A DNA stretch of 64,000 nucleotides from Gavia stellata (lineage: Eukaryota > Chordata > Aves > Gaviiformes > Gaviidae). The position numbers and the translations under genes are program-made. The notes beneath the pieces were generated by a model. The model searched no databases. It saw only the letters and a list, made by a program, of their open reading frames with translations, and was not told where the DNA came from. Shown here piece after piece: positions 24,710-38,600 of this stretch. Within the stretch, counting starts at the first letter, position 1; the number at the start of each line of letters is the position of its first letter. The stretch covers positions 8,622,687 to 8,686,686 of the forward strand of contig NC_082598.1 of the NCBI RefSeq assembly GCF_030936135.1. The letters run 5' to 3'.

Positions 24710-27111
24710 GATAAAAAAACAAACTAAAGAGAGACACCAAGCTGTCTTTACAATAAAGCACAGGCTGAAATAGGTGCAATCACAATGAACCTCAGGAGAA
24801 AGTTTTCATCCCGGGGAACTGATGCGTGGCATGATTGCTCTAAGATTCCCTTCTAGGGATTATTTTATGCGCCTAAACTACTGGAGTAAGCATATGGAAG
24901 TCTTCACTACATATATGGAAGATACGTTCAGTTTGGTCCACCTTGACACCTATTTTCCATAAAGGTATAGCAGTTCCTCTTACATCCTGTCTCAACACCT
25001 AGCTCCTAGATCCAGTTACTCAAGAAAGGGAATGTTTTCCCCTCCTTAGTCAGAACATGGCAGACAGGCATGAGTGACACACTGGCTTTGCCTCTCACGC
25101 GAAAACAACAGATAGACCTTAACACTACGTGTGTGTTACTACTAAGCTGTTGCCACTTTAGGCAAATTACTACCTAAGATTAAGAAGGGAAACAGAGGAG
25201 ACTATGCAACTCAGTTCTTTTTTTGTTATTATTATTTTCATACTGATTGTAGATAAGGAGCCCAGCAGCTATTTGATGTAGTTAAAGAAAAGAAGTGCTA
25301 AAATAGTTCAGACGCTTTGTAACATGCACAGCTGCTCATAAGGTTCAGATGAGTATTTCCAACACTATTTCAAATTGGTTGAAAGGTATTTTGCTGTGTA
25401 CACCGATCACTTTTTACTTAGCACAGCATTAGTAAGCCAAAAGTTAGTGTATTTACTACATACAGTGGTCCTCTTACAGTGAATTATAGAAGCAAGACAA
25501 GTAAGTGAGTTGGGATAGCAAGTCTCAGCTAAATTTGCCCCAAATAATGGTGTTTCTCTTCTTGTAGGAATCACTGTTAGTCATTCATCTGTTTCCCCAT
25601 AAAATACGTATAATGGAAAAGGGGCCTCTGTTTTAAGAGACCAATTTATGAAGGCCTGTCAGAAAGATTCCAGATCCAATAAAATCCTTCACTGATCCTG
25701 TTTCCCTCAGGGTCACTTTGCAGTCACCCTCAGGAGCAAGGGGGCAATGTGGATTCCATCTCCCAGCCCAGGGAGTCCCCACGCAAGGGGGTGAAGAAAG
25801 AAACTGGACTGACTTTGGAGTCCGACATAGAGCAGGTACAGGAGGCACTGCTTAGGGATTGAGGGGTCCTGTGATATCCTGCCTGTTTTGGGGGGATGTT
25901 TGAGCATGGCTGAGCCTCATCAAAGATACTTTTCACGCTTCTCCATTCTCTCTGTTCAGCAGTTTCACAGCTGAGCATACAGGTTCTGAGCACAAGAGGA
26001 AGTTCTGCCACTAATTATATGTATCAGTTGGTGGTTTTAATGTAAACCTTGCTCAGGCTACTCAAACAGATGAGTTTTCTGTTAAATGTATTTTTCCTTA
26101 CTTATGTTCAAGGGCTTGTCATAAATGAGATAAAGCAATAAGAATGCTAAATAAATAAGCTGGAATTGAGAAGCAAAGCAGTGTTCAGCATCAAAATCTG
26201 AAACAAGCAGAGGGCTGACATCCTGGGATATTAGAGTCAGGGGTCTCTCGTATACCACTACAAGTTGGCTAGACATTATGTTCTTTGTGAACTCTTAAAA
26301 GGATTTTGAAAATGTTGAGTTAATCATGACCAGATCAGGTTTTATTGGATTTCATGGAAGGGTGACTCCATCCCGTGCCCCCTGTACACAGCTGACTTTT
26401 CCTACATCCAGCCTTTCACCTCCATTACCTGCTATTCCAGCTACACAGTTGCCTGCTTCTTCATAAATTGAGCCATCTGGCCAGGATATACTTCTTTTTT
26501 CAGAGTATGAATTAGCCACAGGATTTTAAAAAGGGCAAATCAAGCTTCGAGTGCTGAGCCAATACAGCATTGTTCTGCTTTTCACTGCAGTCCCCTAGGA
26601 ACAGTCCCACTCATGAGAACTCTAAATTGCTAAGAGTTCAGCCAAAGCATCTTCTGCCTACTCAAGTTTCTAGTCCTTCCTACATACATTTCCAAGTGCC
26701 TTGTTCTTTTTGCAATATACAGCACTTCCTTCCTAGACTTCCCCTACACTTGCCTGCTTTACCAAACGGCTTATTCACCTCCTGAGTGAGCCTTTTCTCA
26801 GCCCTGAATTTTTCCCCAACTTGTCTCTCCTTGAAAAAAGCCATGGGCAGCATCAGTTGCCTGCATCCTGGTGCAGCCAGAAGGGCTGCCTGAGTTTTCA
26901 AGTTCCCATTTTTTTTCTGCCTGGACAAAGCTTATAGAACTCCTGCCATAGGGAAGACAGATCACTAACAAATATTATTTGATTAATAAGCACTGTTACT
27001 TAAAGCATGTTGTGCACAATGTATCACACTTGTTATGTTTCACCAACCTTAACACAGAATTTCTGTGTGAGCCGTTTAATCTGCTTCTCGTTTTTTATGA
27101 ATTGGGGTGGT

Positions 27112-27168
27112 TTTTTGTTTCGTTTTTGGTTGGTTTTGTTTCGGTTTGTTTTGATTTTTTGTTTTAAG
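27112..27168 (+). repeat. T/G-rich low-complexity tract
   Basis: Irregular T runs separated by single or double G, with no longer period. It may be a degraded simple repeat. Confidence 0.65.
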
Positions 27169-29213
27169 GAGATAGTAGTTAACACTGTTCTGGTACTTTT
27201 CTGTTATTACTTACCCAGACATCTGAGGGAGCAAGAAACAAATTAGTTTTCCTATGAAACACACTGGATAAGTACTTTCTTAGTGTTAAGAATTGTTTAT
27301 AGCCGCATAGATATTATTTTCTTTTATTCTACCTCAAAATCTGCTGAGAAGTGGTGAAAGATGTGCAGTGGGCAGTGGCACTGTGTCAGGCCTTCATATC
27401 TTTTACCAGTGTCCAGGAAACAAAAATCTTTCAAACATGAAACTTTACTGAAAAACAAAGTGGTTGCAAACCACTAATATCTGTATTTCACTTCGTCTCA
27501 TTCCTAAATTGACTGTGGTTAGATAAAGAAGGAACTATTTTAATAATCAAAACAGGGATTTAAGGATGAATTTTCATTTGCATTTCAGCTGAGCAGAGTG
27601 ATATATACCCAAGATTTTAAGCATGAATTCTTCACGTAGATTTGTGCATACTAATCATCAGGTATATTCATGTATTGAAGGGTTTTCTTTTACTTCTTAT
27701 ATTTCTAGATAATTTCCCCTGCAGAAGGCAATTCAAATGCCATGTTTCTACTCATGCTCCCAGACCTGCCTCCTCTGCTCAAACTAAAATTGCAGTCTGT
27801 CTCTTAGAAATCCCGTCCCAGATACGTAACTGAGCCCATTGTGACTCAAATAGAACTTTTAATTTTCTCTCACTTTTCTCCTCGACTAACACAATCTTAT
27901 CTCATTCATATCCATTCAAACTGGTGCTGCCGTGGTTGTCTAGCCACGTCCTTTAGCCACACCAGCCTTCTCCTTCTAACTCTCCACTGGCTTTATTTTT
28001 GTTCTACCGAACACACTCTCACTGTCTTTCCATTTAAAGCCCTTCATAGCCTATTCCACCTCTATCTACCTTTCACTAAAGCAAAGGCAGCTTCTGCCTC
28101 TCGAGCCCCCCAGACACTGTGAGCTGCACCATGAGATCACCTAGTGTGACCTCTACTCACCTCAGGCCTTTACATTTAGCAAAGATACTCATATATTAAA
28201 CCCAATGGTTTCAATTAAACTAAAGCATTTTAGTTCTCAGGAGACTAACTTGTGTTTCACAAGCAGAAAGCAAGAGTGATCACTGTTGCCTGAGGCTTTT
28301 ACGATGGCCTGAATGATTCAGGAGGTCAACCAGGCCGTTGGCTGTAGAGGAAGGGGATAAAAAAAGACAAATGAACCGTCATGTCCCTGCTCCCCTGACT
28401 GGGAGGGAAGTGTCTTCCTGACTCCCAATCAACCCTGTGCAAGGGAGCAAGAGACATCCATCAGTCCTGTAGAAAGAGCGGTTTCCTCATCACTTCAAAG
28501 TACCCACTTAAACTGTTCTGTGTTTCGAGCTGCGAGACATCTAGGATGCCTCTGAAGAAGGGAGGAGATAATATTTGAGCTAATAAATTTAGCCTGAGTT
28601 TCAAGGCTGACTGACTAAGATGCAAGTCCTGACTGAATCTTTTTCTGCAGTTGGGGTAGGTGAAAGCCTCAGAAGTTTGGGTTTTTTCTGTGTTCTCTGT
28701 TGTCTAAGACTGCAGGAGCTGATTAAGTGGCTTTTTCTTCAGTGGGAACACTTGTAGGGTGTCTTCTATTCAGTTGACTACTTCCATGAATTGTGTGCAA
28801 CCTCCAAAAGGCCTCTAAACCTTTACCAAATTCAGTTGAAGTTGTCCAACTGGTTTTAAATGTATTGCATCGTATACAGATATGCATGGACAGGCACAGA
28901 TGACACCCACTGCTGGCTATATATTGGGAAAAAGAAAGTGGGGGAGCAATGATTTCTCCCTCATCTCTGATACTACTGGCTAAAGACAGGAGATTTTATT
29001 ATAACCATGATTTTAATACTGAACTGGGATTGTTACAAGTATGTCGAAGGCTGTGCACAAAGCCTTACTCCCAGAAAGAAAGAACTGAGCAGGAGGACTA
29101 TGATACAGGTCCTGGGTTCAGGAAGAACCAGTGAGACCCTCCAGCCCCAAACCTAGCACCCCCAGAGACTCCATGGTTTCTTCTCAAAGCTAATGAAGCA
29201 TCTCATTTCATTT

Positions 29214-30224
29214 AAATCACAGAATCATTAAGATTGGAAAAGACCTGTAAGATCATCAAGTCCAACCATCAACCCAACACCACCATGCCCATTAAACCAT
29301 GTCCCACAATGCCTCGTCCACACGTTCCTTGAACACCGCTAGTGATGGTGACTCCACCACTTCCCTGGGCAGCTTGTTCCAATGTTTGACCACTCTCTCA
29401 GTAAAGATGTTTTTCCTAATATCCAGTCTAAACCTCCCCTGGCACAACTTGAGGCCATTTTCTCTTGTCCGGTTGATAGTCACTTGAGAGAAGAGACCAA
29501 CCCCCACCTCTCTGCAACTCCCTTTCAGGTAATTGTAGAGAGGGATAAGGTCTCCCCTCAGCCTCTTCTTCTCCAGAATACACAACCCCAGTTCCCTCAG
29601 CCGCTCCTCATCAGACTTGTGCTCCAGACCCCTCACCAGCTTCGTCGCCCTTCTCTGGACACGCTCCAGCACCTCAATGTCTTTCTTGGAGTGAGGGGCC
29701 CAAAAATGTATTCGAGGTGCGGCCTCACCAGGGCCGAGTACAGGGGCACGATCACCTCCCTGCTCCTGCTGGCTGTGCCGTTTCTGATACAGGCCAGGAT
29801 GCCGTTGGCCTTCTTGGCCACCTGGGCACACTGCTGGCTCATATTCAGCCGGCTGTCGATCAACACCCCCAGGTCCTTTTCCGCCGGGCAGCTTTCCAGC
29901 CACTCGTCCCCAAGCCTGTAGCGTTGCATGGGGTTGTTGTGACCCAAGTGCAGGACGCGGCACTTGGCCTTGTGGAACCTCATACAATTGGCCTGGGCCC
30001 ATCCATCCAGCCTGTCCAGATCCCTCTGCAGAGCCTTCCGACCCTCCAGCAGATCAACACACCCGCCCAACTTGGTGTCATGTGCAAACTTACTGAGGGA
30101 GCATTCGATCCCCTCAGCCAGATCATTGATAAATATATTAAACAAGACTGGCCCCTGAGTCCTGGGGAACACCACTTGTGACTGGCTGCCAAGTGGATTT
30201 AACTCCATTCACCACAACTCTCTG
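29214..30224 (-). mobile_element. 5'-truncated CR1 LINE, about 1 kb, minus orientation
   Basis: The plus strand carries the reverse complement of a CR1 3' end: the octamer-type terminus (AATCACAGAATCATT) near 29214, the 3' UTR and, further right, the C-terminal part of the reverse transcriptase. It is oriented leftward. The 5' end near 30224 lies inside the RT domain, as usual for CR1, which is 5'-truncated on insertion. Target-site duplications are not expected for CR1 and none was seen. Preservation is good, so this is a relatively young copy compared with the three fragments at 45.6-48.6 kb. Confidence 0.95.
29292..30208 (-). pseudogene. Broken CR1 reverse-transcriptase C-terminus (two frames)
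   Basis: Two overlapping minus-strand frames cover the RT C-terminal half. The upstream frame (30208 to about 29705) contains the RT catalytic-box region at 30077-30088, but it reads FAHD where the family has (F/Y)ADD. It continues through the thumb-like segment to PHLEY. A small indel near 29705 then shifts the frame, and the downstream one (to 29292) encodes the conserved tail with [11 protein letters not shown] and [15 protein letters not shown], ending at a stop close to the family's normal C-terminus. The endonuclease domain and the start of RT are absent. The copy is therefore dead by truncation, by a catalytic Asp to His change and by frameshift. Confidence 0.9.
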
Positions 30225-33200
30225 GGCTTAGCTAACTAAGCAGCAATGCATGTTTACAACCACAATTAAAAAAATGTATGTAATTTCAAACTGCAGTGTA
30301 TCTTAACACAATGAGGACCACCAGAATCCATAATAAAGATCAGCCATGGAACCTCTGTCTTCTTGTTAAACTGCTGATGGACACCTCTTGGCTTTCTCCT
30401 GTGCCAGTCTTCAGGCTTCGGAGAAACTCCCTCTAGGTATCTGCAAAGTTATATCGTTATCTCTTCTCATATCCCCTCGCAAGCTCTGACTTCGCTCTGA
30501 GATCTACAGAAGCTTGACAAAACCTGCCAGTGGTGTGCTGAAGATGCTGCTAACCAGGCTGATCACCACGCACATACTCTTTTCCCTTAACTCTGGTAGC
30601 TGCCTGCTTCTCTCCTCTTGCCTCATTTTTCCTTGGGCAATTCTTCAGGCAAGGACTGTATACTTTTTCTGTGTTGGTGCAGTGCTCAGCATAGCAGGGA
30701 CTTGGGCCATTACTAGAGTTCCTAAATACTTTGGGTCAATAAATAATAATGGTAATCTGCAAGCAAGAAACTGCTTTGAGGGTTTGGGGAGAGGTGTTTT
30801 CTGTGAACCAAAAACTGTAGCTTGCCCCACAAAAAATCAGTTAAAATGTTCCGCATAGAGATCTGCAGATCCCAAATGCAGAGAGGCCACTGTAAACAGC
30901 TAAAAGAATCTCCCTCCCCCCCTGCCCTGAGAGCTATCATCAAATATGTTTTTGAGGAAGAAGTGCGATCTTTGAGTGTATGTTTTCTGTTTCAGTTCAT
31001 TTTTAATGTTCTAAAGCCAGCAGGTACTTCATTTATAACGAGCATCTCTAACTTTGTCATTGAGATAGCTGTTCTCATTTTTTTACAAAAGTGGTGCATT
31101 TTTAAACTCACTATATATATGTATGTCTGTATGCTAAGGCCTTACGTGAAAAAAATTAAAAGCAAACTTCACAACAGCAATGTAAGGCTCTGCCTGGTTT
31201 TTTCCTGGTTACCAACCTTGTACAAATTAAAAGCACATTAGCCACTTTGAAAATAAATCTGACTGCAGTTCAGCCTCTTCTCTTTGGAGTTTTAGTTTGA
31301 AGATAGCAGTGGCATTTCACTGGCTAAGCCACTTGAGTGAATTTCCTGATTTTGCTTGGTTGCTTAATTTCCTGTTGGGCTCACATTTTGCCTAATTCAA
31401 GACAAAAAGACCCCTATAAATGGGATGAATGATTGAAATTGCAGAGCTGGACATAGTAATTTCATTGCAGTTCAGCATGTGCCTCTCTGAACAGAGGTAG
31501 AATTTCTGAGACGTGCATGTAAGTAACTCTAAAAATGTCTTTAATTCAGCATTTTCTCTCCTTATTGAGTTACCCATCTATGCATCCAAATCTGTTATCA
31601 AAGGTCTTCTGCTTGTGTTCAGGCTTTAATACGTGTCCATGAAAAGTTCCCCCCTGTTATGACATCACTCTTAAGTCTCTAAAACAGGACAAAAATGAAA
31701 CAATAGGAAGTGCTACGGTCTGTTATTGATAAAAGCTCTCTAGCAGTATTTAGGAGTACATTTGAAGCAAATCTCCTTCTTGGCATTGTTTTTCCAGTGA
31801 TAGGCTTTAGATTCAACTTTTAAATACTCAGGATTGTGAATGGGACTAAATAATGCTTAAGCAAAAGCCTATAAATAATAGATACATAATACATACAATT
31901 TAAGTCTCTAACCTGATTGTTCCACATATCTTACTTTTATATATTGCCTGTCATGCTGTACAAAATTACTAAACTATAAAAGCCTAAAGTAAAACTGTTG
32001 TTTTTTTTCTGACGTCCCTTCCTCAGTGAAGAATACTGGCTATGTGGGTTTATTTATCAGTTAGATCAGCAGAAGCTTTATGACTTAAAAGATGCACTTT
32101 GCAGTTTTACCTGAACACCATCAGCCTGGACTCAGCCTGATCTTTTCTGGGAAGAATGTGGTCTTTCCACAGCACTAGCAATGGTCTAGGCACTACCCAG
32201 CATATCACCTGTACAGGGCTGGAAGCTTTAAGGGTTCAAACTCCGCATAGATCGAAGCTAAACTAAAATCATGATGACACCCTGTTATAAGGTCCATTTC
32301 TGGAATATATGTTATGCAAGTATCTTTTCTGTCAAGAACTTGCTGGTGGAATGGGTACCAAATAATTAATATAGGTGAGTGGAACACTTGTTAAAATAAA
32401 ATGTTAGCTTGGTTGTGGGTGCTTGGGCCTGATGATTCTGAAAGTGCTGTTGTGAACCACATTTCCAGCAGCCTGATTTGCTTCAGACGTGACAGATGGA
32501 TCCTGCAGGAAATGAAAATGCTGTGTCTTCTTTCCTGAAAAATATTATTACTATTCTTAAGCATTACCCTTGTATGTGTCTTTTTTTCATATGGTCTGTC
32601 AGTGGCAGGGATCTTGCTATGATGTACCTCTGGTTAATGGCCTAGAACATCATCACTGTTTATAGTTATTTCTAACAGGAACTGAGATCAAAGATCAAGT
32701 TAATAGAAGAAAGAACAATGAAAGATGAGAGCCAGTCCTGTGTTAGGAGGGACTATATTCTGCCCTTGCAGAGCTCTATCTGATAAGTATTTTTCCATCT
32801 CTGATGACTATAAGCCAGGTCCTGTGATCTTTATATTGACAAGCTTTGTATTTAAAACTACATCAATAAGACCGCATTTAATTTGGGCACATTTTTAACC
32901 CACTGCCCTTTCACTGCTTGAAAAATCCATTTCACCTAGCAAGAGCTATATAATACGGCCTCTAAAAATACTGTGCCTAGGCATCCTTATGGCCATGAAC
33001 CAAGCGTACTAGCTTTTTCGTGATTATGGGCTTGATCTGAAGGTTGCATCATCTTCTGGGTTCTTGCAAATAGAATAATACAGGTTGAGACAGGGAAAAT
33101 AATTTTTCAGAAGAGCCAGGTACACATGGATCCAACAGCCTCTTGAAACCTTACAGAAATAGGTAGCTCTGACAGTGGGCTTCAGATTTCCATTTGTATA

Positions 33201-35660
33201 GCAGCAAATTTAAAAATGTGTATGTAACATAAACAGGGCCAAGATACTATGACTGATTTGGGTGGTTCTATTTTTACGTTATTTTATTTTTAAGCTAGCT
33301 AGGAGCAGCCATGGTTTAAATTAAACCCGTCACTTCCACATAATTGAAGGGGGATTTACAGAAGATGCAGACGCTTTTCATGCCAAACGTTGTGCATGTA
33401 CAGAATGAGAACCAACAATTGCAATTGATTTCTGAGCCCATACTCTGTGGCCAGGAAGCAGCAACGTGCCTCCTTATTGCCACAGATGCATGGGGGAAGG
33501 GGTTTTATAGAGGTTTTATGCATTTTTTTTCAATGCTGTCAGAACCTGGAAGTTGTGAAATGCCTCAAATTTCTTTTGCATGCATTTGTCCAGGCTGGCA
33601 AGAAGGTGCTCTATCTAGCAAGATCTACAGGCTGGGACAGCAAAGGGTCCGGCAGCATTTGAGAGCTTTAACTAAAAGTTATGGCAGACAAAAGCAGCGA
33701 CGGTTGCATTCCACCTGTTATCTCTGGGAGTCAGCAGCACTGCCTTCCCCTCCAGCTTCCCTGCAAGTCCTGGCAGCGCCGAGAGAACATTTTGTTTAAG
33801 ATCTGCTCATGCCAGGTTATCGATAAAGTTAGGAAAACGAATACCTTGAGGGAGCAAGACTAGATTTTGTTTGCTTAATTTATGGGCCAAGCCTAGCCTG
33901 GTACAATGGAAGTCCAGCTGTCAGTGTTCTTTGTCACCCAGCTTTTAGAGGATGTCATTTTGCTATGGCAGGACATGAAAGGGGGTTTGAAGAATACTTT
34001 GCAGTGATGGTGGCTGACTAGTGTGTTTCTGGTTACAATTAACAGCACATTCTCACCAACCTTCTCCGATTCTGCTTGTTCACAGGCCCGGGGCAACCAG
34101 AATATCTTTCTTTTGTCCCAGACTCCTTCATCACCATGGCAACAAAAGGGCAAATATTGTAAATTTTTTTTTTTTTTTGCAAGTAGACTGGTAAGTTTTC
34201 AAGACCACACACACACACAGAGAGTACAGGTAGTTCAAACTCGGGGATTAGCACGTTAAAACCGTGGGTTTAACCAGGAACCTGGGCTGTGGCCCGGCTC
34301 CATGCCAACGCCCACTAGAAAGCATCTTCACGAAGTCACATAGTGCATTGGTGACTACACAAGCGAGTGGGTGATGCTCAATGCCAGCCTGTGGCTATTG
34401 TCAACGGCAATTAAAGGGAGGTTGAGGCCCTCTCCAGGACCCCCCTGATCTCGTCCTAGTTGTGCCACTGGTGGAAACAAAGGTCAGCTCTTGTGCAGGG
34501 ATTTAAAAGTTGAACTTGCCCTCCCAAGGGGACACTGTAGCCCAGAGCCCTTAGGGACACCGCAGTCACTAGTCACAGTGGCCTGGGAATCAAAGTCACC
34601 ATCCGATATAATAAACACCGTCCCCAAATGGTGGAGCAGAAGGAGCAACATCGGTAGCTCATCGCACACTGGGAATTGAGGGAGAGGATTCACCTCTGCC
34701 TTTGTGCAAGTCAAAACCCTTGCATCACCGAGAACCCCACTGGGCAATACTCTGCTGTGCAGCAGCAATTACAGCATCTATAGGCAAACATAGACTTCTA
34801 ATTTCTGGTTCAGAGTCTGGGAAGAGATCCTTGCCAGCCACAGCTGCTGGAAGGTACAGTATCTTGGCATGGTCATGAGACTGATGGATCATCTGGCATC
34901 AGACCCGAGGAAGCTTGAAGGCTCTCATCTGCAGCCTCTGCATCCAGAAGCTAGCCAGAAGGTCTTGAGTCTTTCCCTAACCTGCAGTTTGTTAAGCACC
35001 CTGCAACATCTGTATCACTAGGGTATTTCATGGGAAAGTTTTCTTTTTGTTGGTTACGTGTTGCTGCTTGCACATGTTTTTTTTCCCCTGTATCTAGACG
35101 ATCTATTCTTTTCAAGTGACAGATACTAAAAGTAGTAAGCTGTAAAAACATGTACCACCAAAGTTATAAAGAAAATCTCTTGGGAGACGGTAAAACAAAC
35201 CCAGTCCCAAACACCCTCCCCTTGCCCACATTGCCAAACCACCTCCTTTTCTACTGCCCTGCCAACAGCTCAATTCTTCCACAGTACCTACAGGGAGGGA
35301 GGTGGTAGCAGATTAAAAAGCCAGGTTCCCCCCTCCCCGAGGTTTCCCAGCACGTATTGCTGGCCTGGGGAATACGGGGGAAGGGGAGAGGAAAGGCTGG
35401 CTCTGCCCTGCTTAGGGCCAAGCAACTTTTCAGTGGTAGAAAATATATTAAATTCCAATCTCGCTGGAGCCAGTGTTGAAAGATTTCAGCGAGGCCAACA
35501 CTTGACCTTTACCAGACAATAGCCCCGGCCCTAATTGGCAACTGCTCATTGTGCGTTTTCATGTGTTTTGAACAGGCGGGTTTCATGCTCATTCCCCTCT
35601 AGGCTCAGGTCCGGGGCTGGGAGCGGGAAGCGGCGAAGGTTTGGTGATTTCTGATTGTTC
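30225..35660. other. Non-coding stretch, no gene seen
   Basis: No supported exon or repeat family. A poly-T run lies at about 34164-34178 and a short CA run near 34205-34219. Open frames of up to about 150 codons (for example 33344-33799 plus) lack domains, codon bias and splice context. From about 35.3 to 35.7 kb the sequence is richer in GC and looks less neutral. Confidence 0.55.
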
Positions 35661-35666
35661 TATAAT

Positions 35667-35683
35667 GCCACCTGCTGACTCCA
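35667..35683 (-). promoter_or_regulatory. Candidate CTCF-type site
   Basis: Plus-strand TGCCACCTGCTGACTCC reads on the minus strand as GGAGTCAGCAGGTGGCA, a good CTCF core match. It sits at the edge of a GC-richer block (35.3-35.7 kb). Motif match by eye only. Confidence 0.35.
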
Positions 35684-35699
35684 GGGCGACAGTAGCCAG

Positions 35700-38600
35700 T
35701 GTATCAAAAGTCCTTTCACAGAGCCCTGCTTTTAACTTTAGCGCTATTTATATTAATGGGATCATTCAATGCATTTCACTCATGTTCTGATTTAGAGTCC
35801 AAGGACAGACCCGAGTTACAAATCCTAAGTGAACACCATAAGATATATTGGACACTAACTATACCGGCTTATTGTGCTTCAGTTGGGTTGCAACTGCAAA
35901 ATATAATGAGGAGGTGACTGAAAAGGTCTTGGTACTCAAAATATTAAAATGTCGTGTTTATAATGCACTGTGCTTTTTCACGACTGATGCAAGCTGCAAG
36001 CGTCTGTGTGCCAGCACTACAACGCATCTTCACTAAATGACCAAGATGATAGGAGAGGGAAAAACATAAGTGGCTACTTTCCTTCCAAGGGAGGCCCAGA
36101 CCTTACTCCCTCTACAAGGATGATTTCATCTTCCATAGCAATGCATGCAAAGATGCACAGCATAGTAAAGAAGCCCCCATCCAGAAAAAGGCTCCAAATC
36201 ATCTAATTTGCAAAGCCTGGGGAAGTTCAAACACAGATCTGAAGTGAATGCCACACCGCTAATTTAATCTTTTAACGAACTGAAAAATCATGACCCTATT
36301 ATCTAACAGTAACTCTCACTTCCCAGACTCATCCCATTACGCCAGTCCTTGTTCTTCATCACTTCCCTGTCTTGACTGAAATCCTGTTTTCACCCCCATC
36401 TCTGTCTGAACCCTATCAAAGTATCTCCCTTGCAGGGCATACGAGCTCCCAGCACACCTCAGCTATTCCTGCTGCTCTGCCCAAGCTCTGCTGGTCCCCT
36501 CACATCCTCTCAGGTTCTCTTTCCCTTAGCTCTGGTTCTGCTTTTGCTCCCGGCGCTGACCTTATTCATCAGCTCCATAAATAACTATTCATTCAGGTCT
36601 CTACCAGCACCCCCAGCAAATCCTTGTGCCTTACTTAGGAGGTCCAGGTTGACGCTCAGGGTACATTTTTCAGAGGGCTTTTGCCACGGGCAGCTTGACG
36701 CTCTCCAGCGCAGCAGAGACAGGCACTGCAAAGCCTTTGCACCACTCTGCTCCTTCTGGCACCTTAATGGGGTCTAATTTTTGTGCTGGCCTCCCACGCA
36801 CTTAATAAAAGACGCACATTCAAGCAGGCTTTGTGCCCAGAACGCAATTAAGCATCCAACTGTCCGATCTGTGTGGCCAAATCCTCGACGTTCCTGGGGG
36901 TTCTCAGGTGCAGGTTCACACTGGTTCATCAGGTTTCCATAGGGGGGAGGAAATGTAATTTAGCTCTTTCAGTCTTAGTCATTGAAAATAAAAGGGGAGT
37001 AAGTGAAGCTTGTCTTTGGCTGTAGGAACGGCAAACAAACCAGGCATGATTCTTTATCTTAAAGTGAAATTTGCAAGTGAACAAGGCATTATAATTGATG
37101 CAGATTTAAAGATATAAGGTGAGGCTATTCTGTGTTTAGGTTTAAATGACAAACCTTATCTCACTTTTCCCATCCCCTCCCTTTTTCTTCCCTTGCACAG
37201 CGGAGTGCTTAACAATAATTCCTTCAGACCCAATCCTCAGAACTGCCGTTCCCCACAACTCCAGTGATTTTTAGAGCAGTTGGAGACATTTAGCAACTCT
37301 GAAAAAATCCCCCCCATCAAACCTCTCTTTCAACACATGCTGACAACAGAAATGTCATAATACCTGAGACGAGCAGTTTCGCGACGTTCTCTGGGTCATT
37401 CTGTGCCGCTAACAAAAATACTGCATGTGATGAAAACAACCCAAAGCCACAACACAGAAAAAAACTGGTGCATCAGCCCACATGAACCTGTGGAGGGACA
37501 CAAAGTCTGCCTGACTGATGTAAAGATGTGTATACTGAAGATATATCAGGTCTGTTTAATTCCACAGCTGAATCAGACACAAGCTCTGGACTAGTAGCTG
37601 TGCACCCTGCTAAACTGGCAATGCCTTTCTTTGTATAGCTGTGGCCTCTGCCCATAAGTACCTTCCCAGGGAATGCCTGGCATGGCTTGGGGGATAGCAG
37701 GCATTCCTAAAAGGCAGTGTGGACAATCCAGAGCCAGGTCTGGCTCCCTCCATGGTCCTCCAGCATCATCCTAACAGGTTTTACATCCTGAAGGATGTCT
37801 GGTCTTTCCTCGTGCTGCACGCCAGGGCTCACCAAACGTACGTACCCTCAGTTTCATATTATGAAAATACCATCTTGATGGGATACAGCACAGCCATTGC
37901 ATCGCTTTGGACACTTTGAACCTCCACATGGGCACAGAGAAGACCACAGCAGCATAAACATACTATATGTAGCCAGGCTGTGCCACTTTTCTTTGGGCCT
38001 CCTGACATAGATGTCACCAAGGAAAGGAATATTTCCACCTCCTAGGACGTAGCAGGTGGCAAAGACTTACTTACACTATAAACTCTGTTACAAGTTTAAC
38101 CCTGACTCTGAAACACTGAAAAAACACCGTGGGTGACTTGGTGTCTTCTGTTTGTTTAGGCAGTGAGAACGGGGAGGTTAGAAGACAACAGGGAATGACT
38201 GATACCAGAAAAATAGTCTAGGATGAATGGAAAAGTAAAGAAAAATTATTTTATAATGGTGTTACTAAATGACAGAGAGCCATTAGTATACAACTGCATC
38301 ACATACTTACTATGTGAGGGGGGATCTTCATCCATCCAGAGATGGATCCATCTAGAGGTAGATCGTAACCTTTATCTATGTCTAATCACACCACCTTCCT
38401 TTGCATGTAGTTGGACATTGCATTGATTTTGCCCCTTGGCTATAACTAAGGAAAGATAAAGTGTGCAAAGGAATAGAAGCTGCAAAAACACTCTGACTTC
38501 AATGCAAAGCAAGATACCACAGGAGCTATATAGATCCTCACATTTTGATTTGCAACTATTTTTGCAACTATTTTTGCTTTTCCAACTATTGCAGAGGACC

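Larger units (their letters stand above)
22600..29210. other. Non-coding stretch, no gene seen
   Basis: AT-rich sequence without a supported exon. It contains a poly-A run at 24692-24709 and a T/G low-complexity tract at about 27112-27168. Open frames are short and have no domain content. Read as intergenic DNA to the right of the CpG island. Confidence 0.6.

Noticed and set aside
29382..30181. Plus-strand open frames of 179 and 154 codons
   Set aside because: They are antisense shadows of the CR1 reverse-transcriptase segment.
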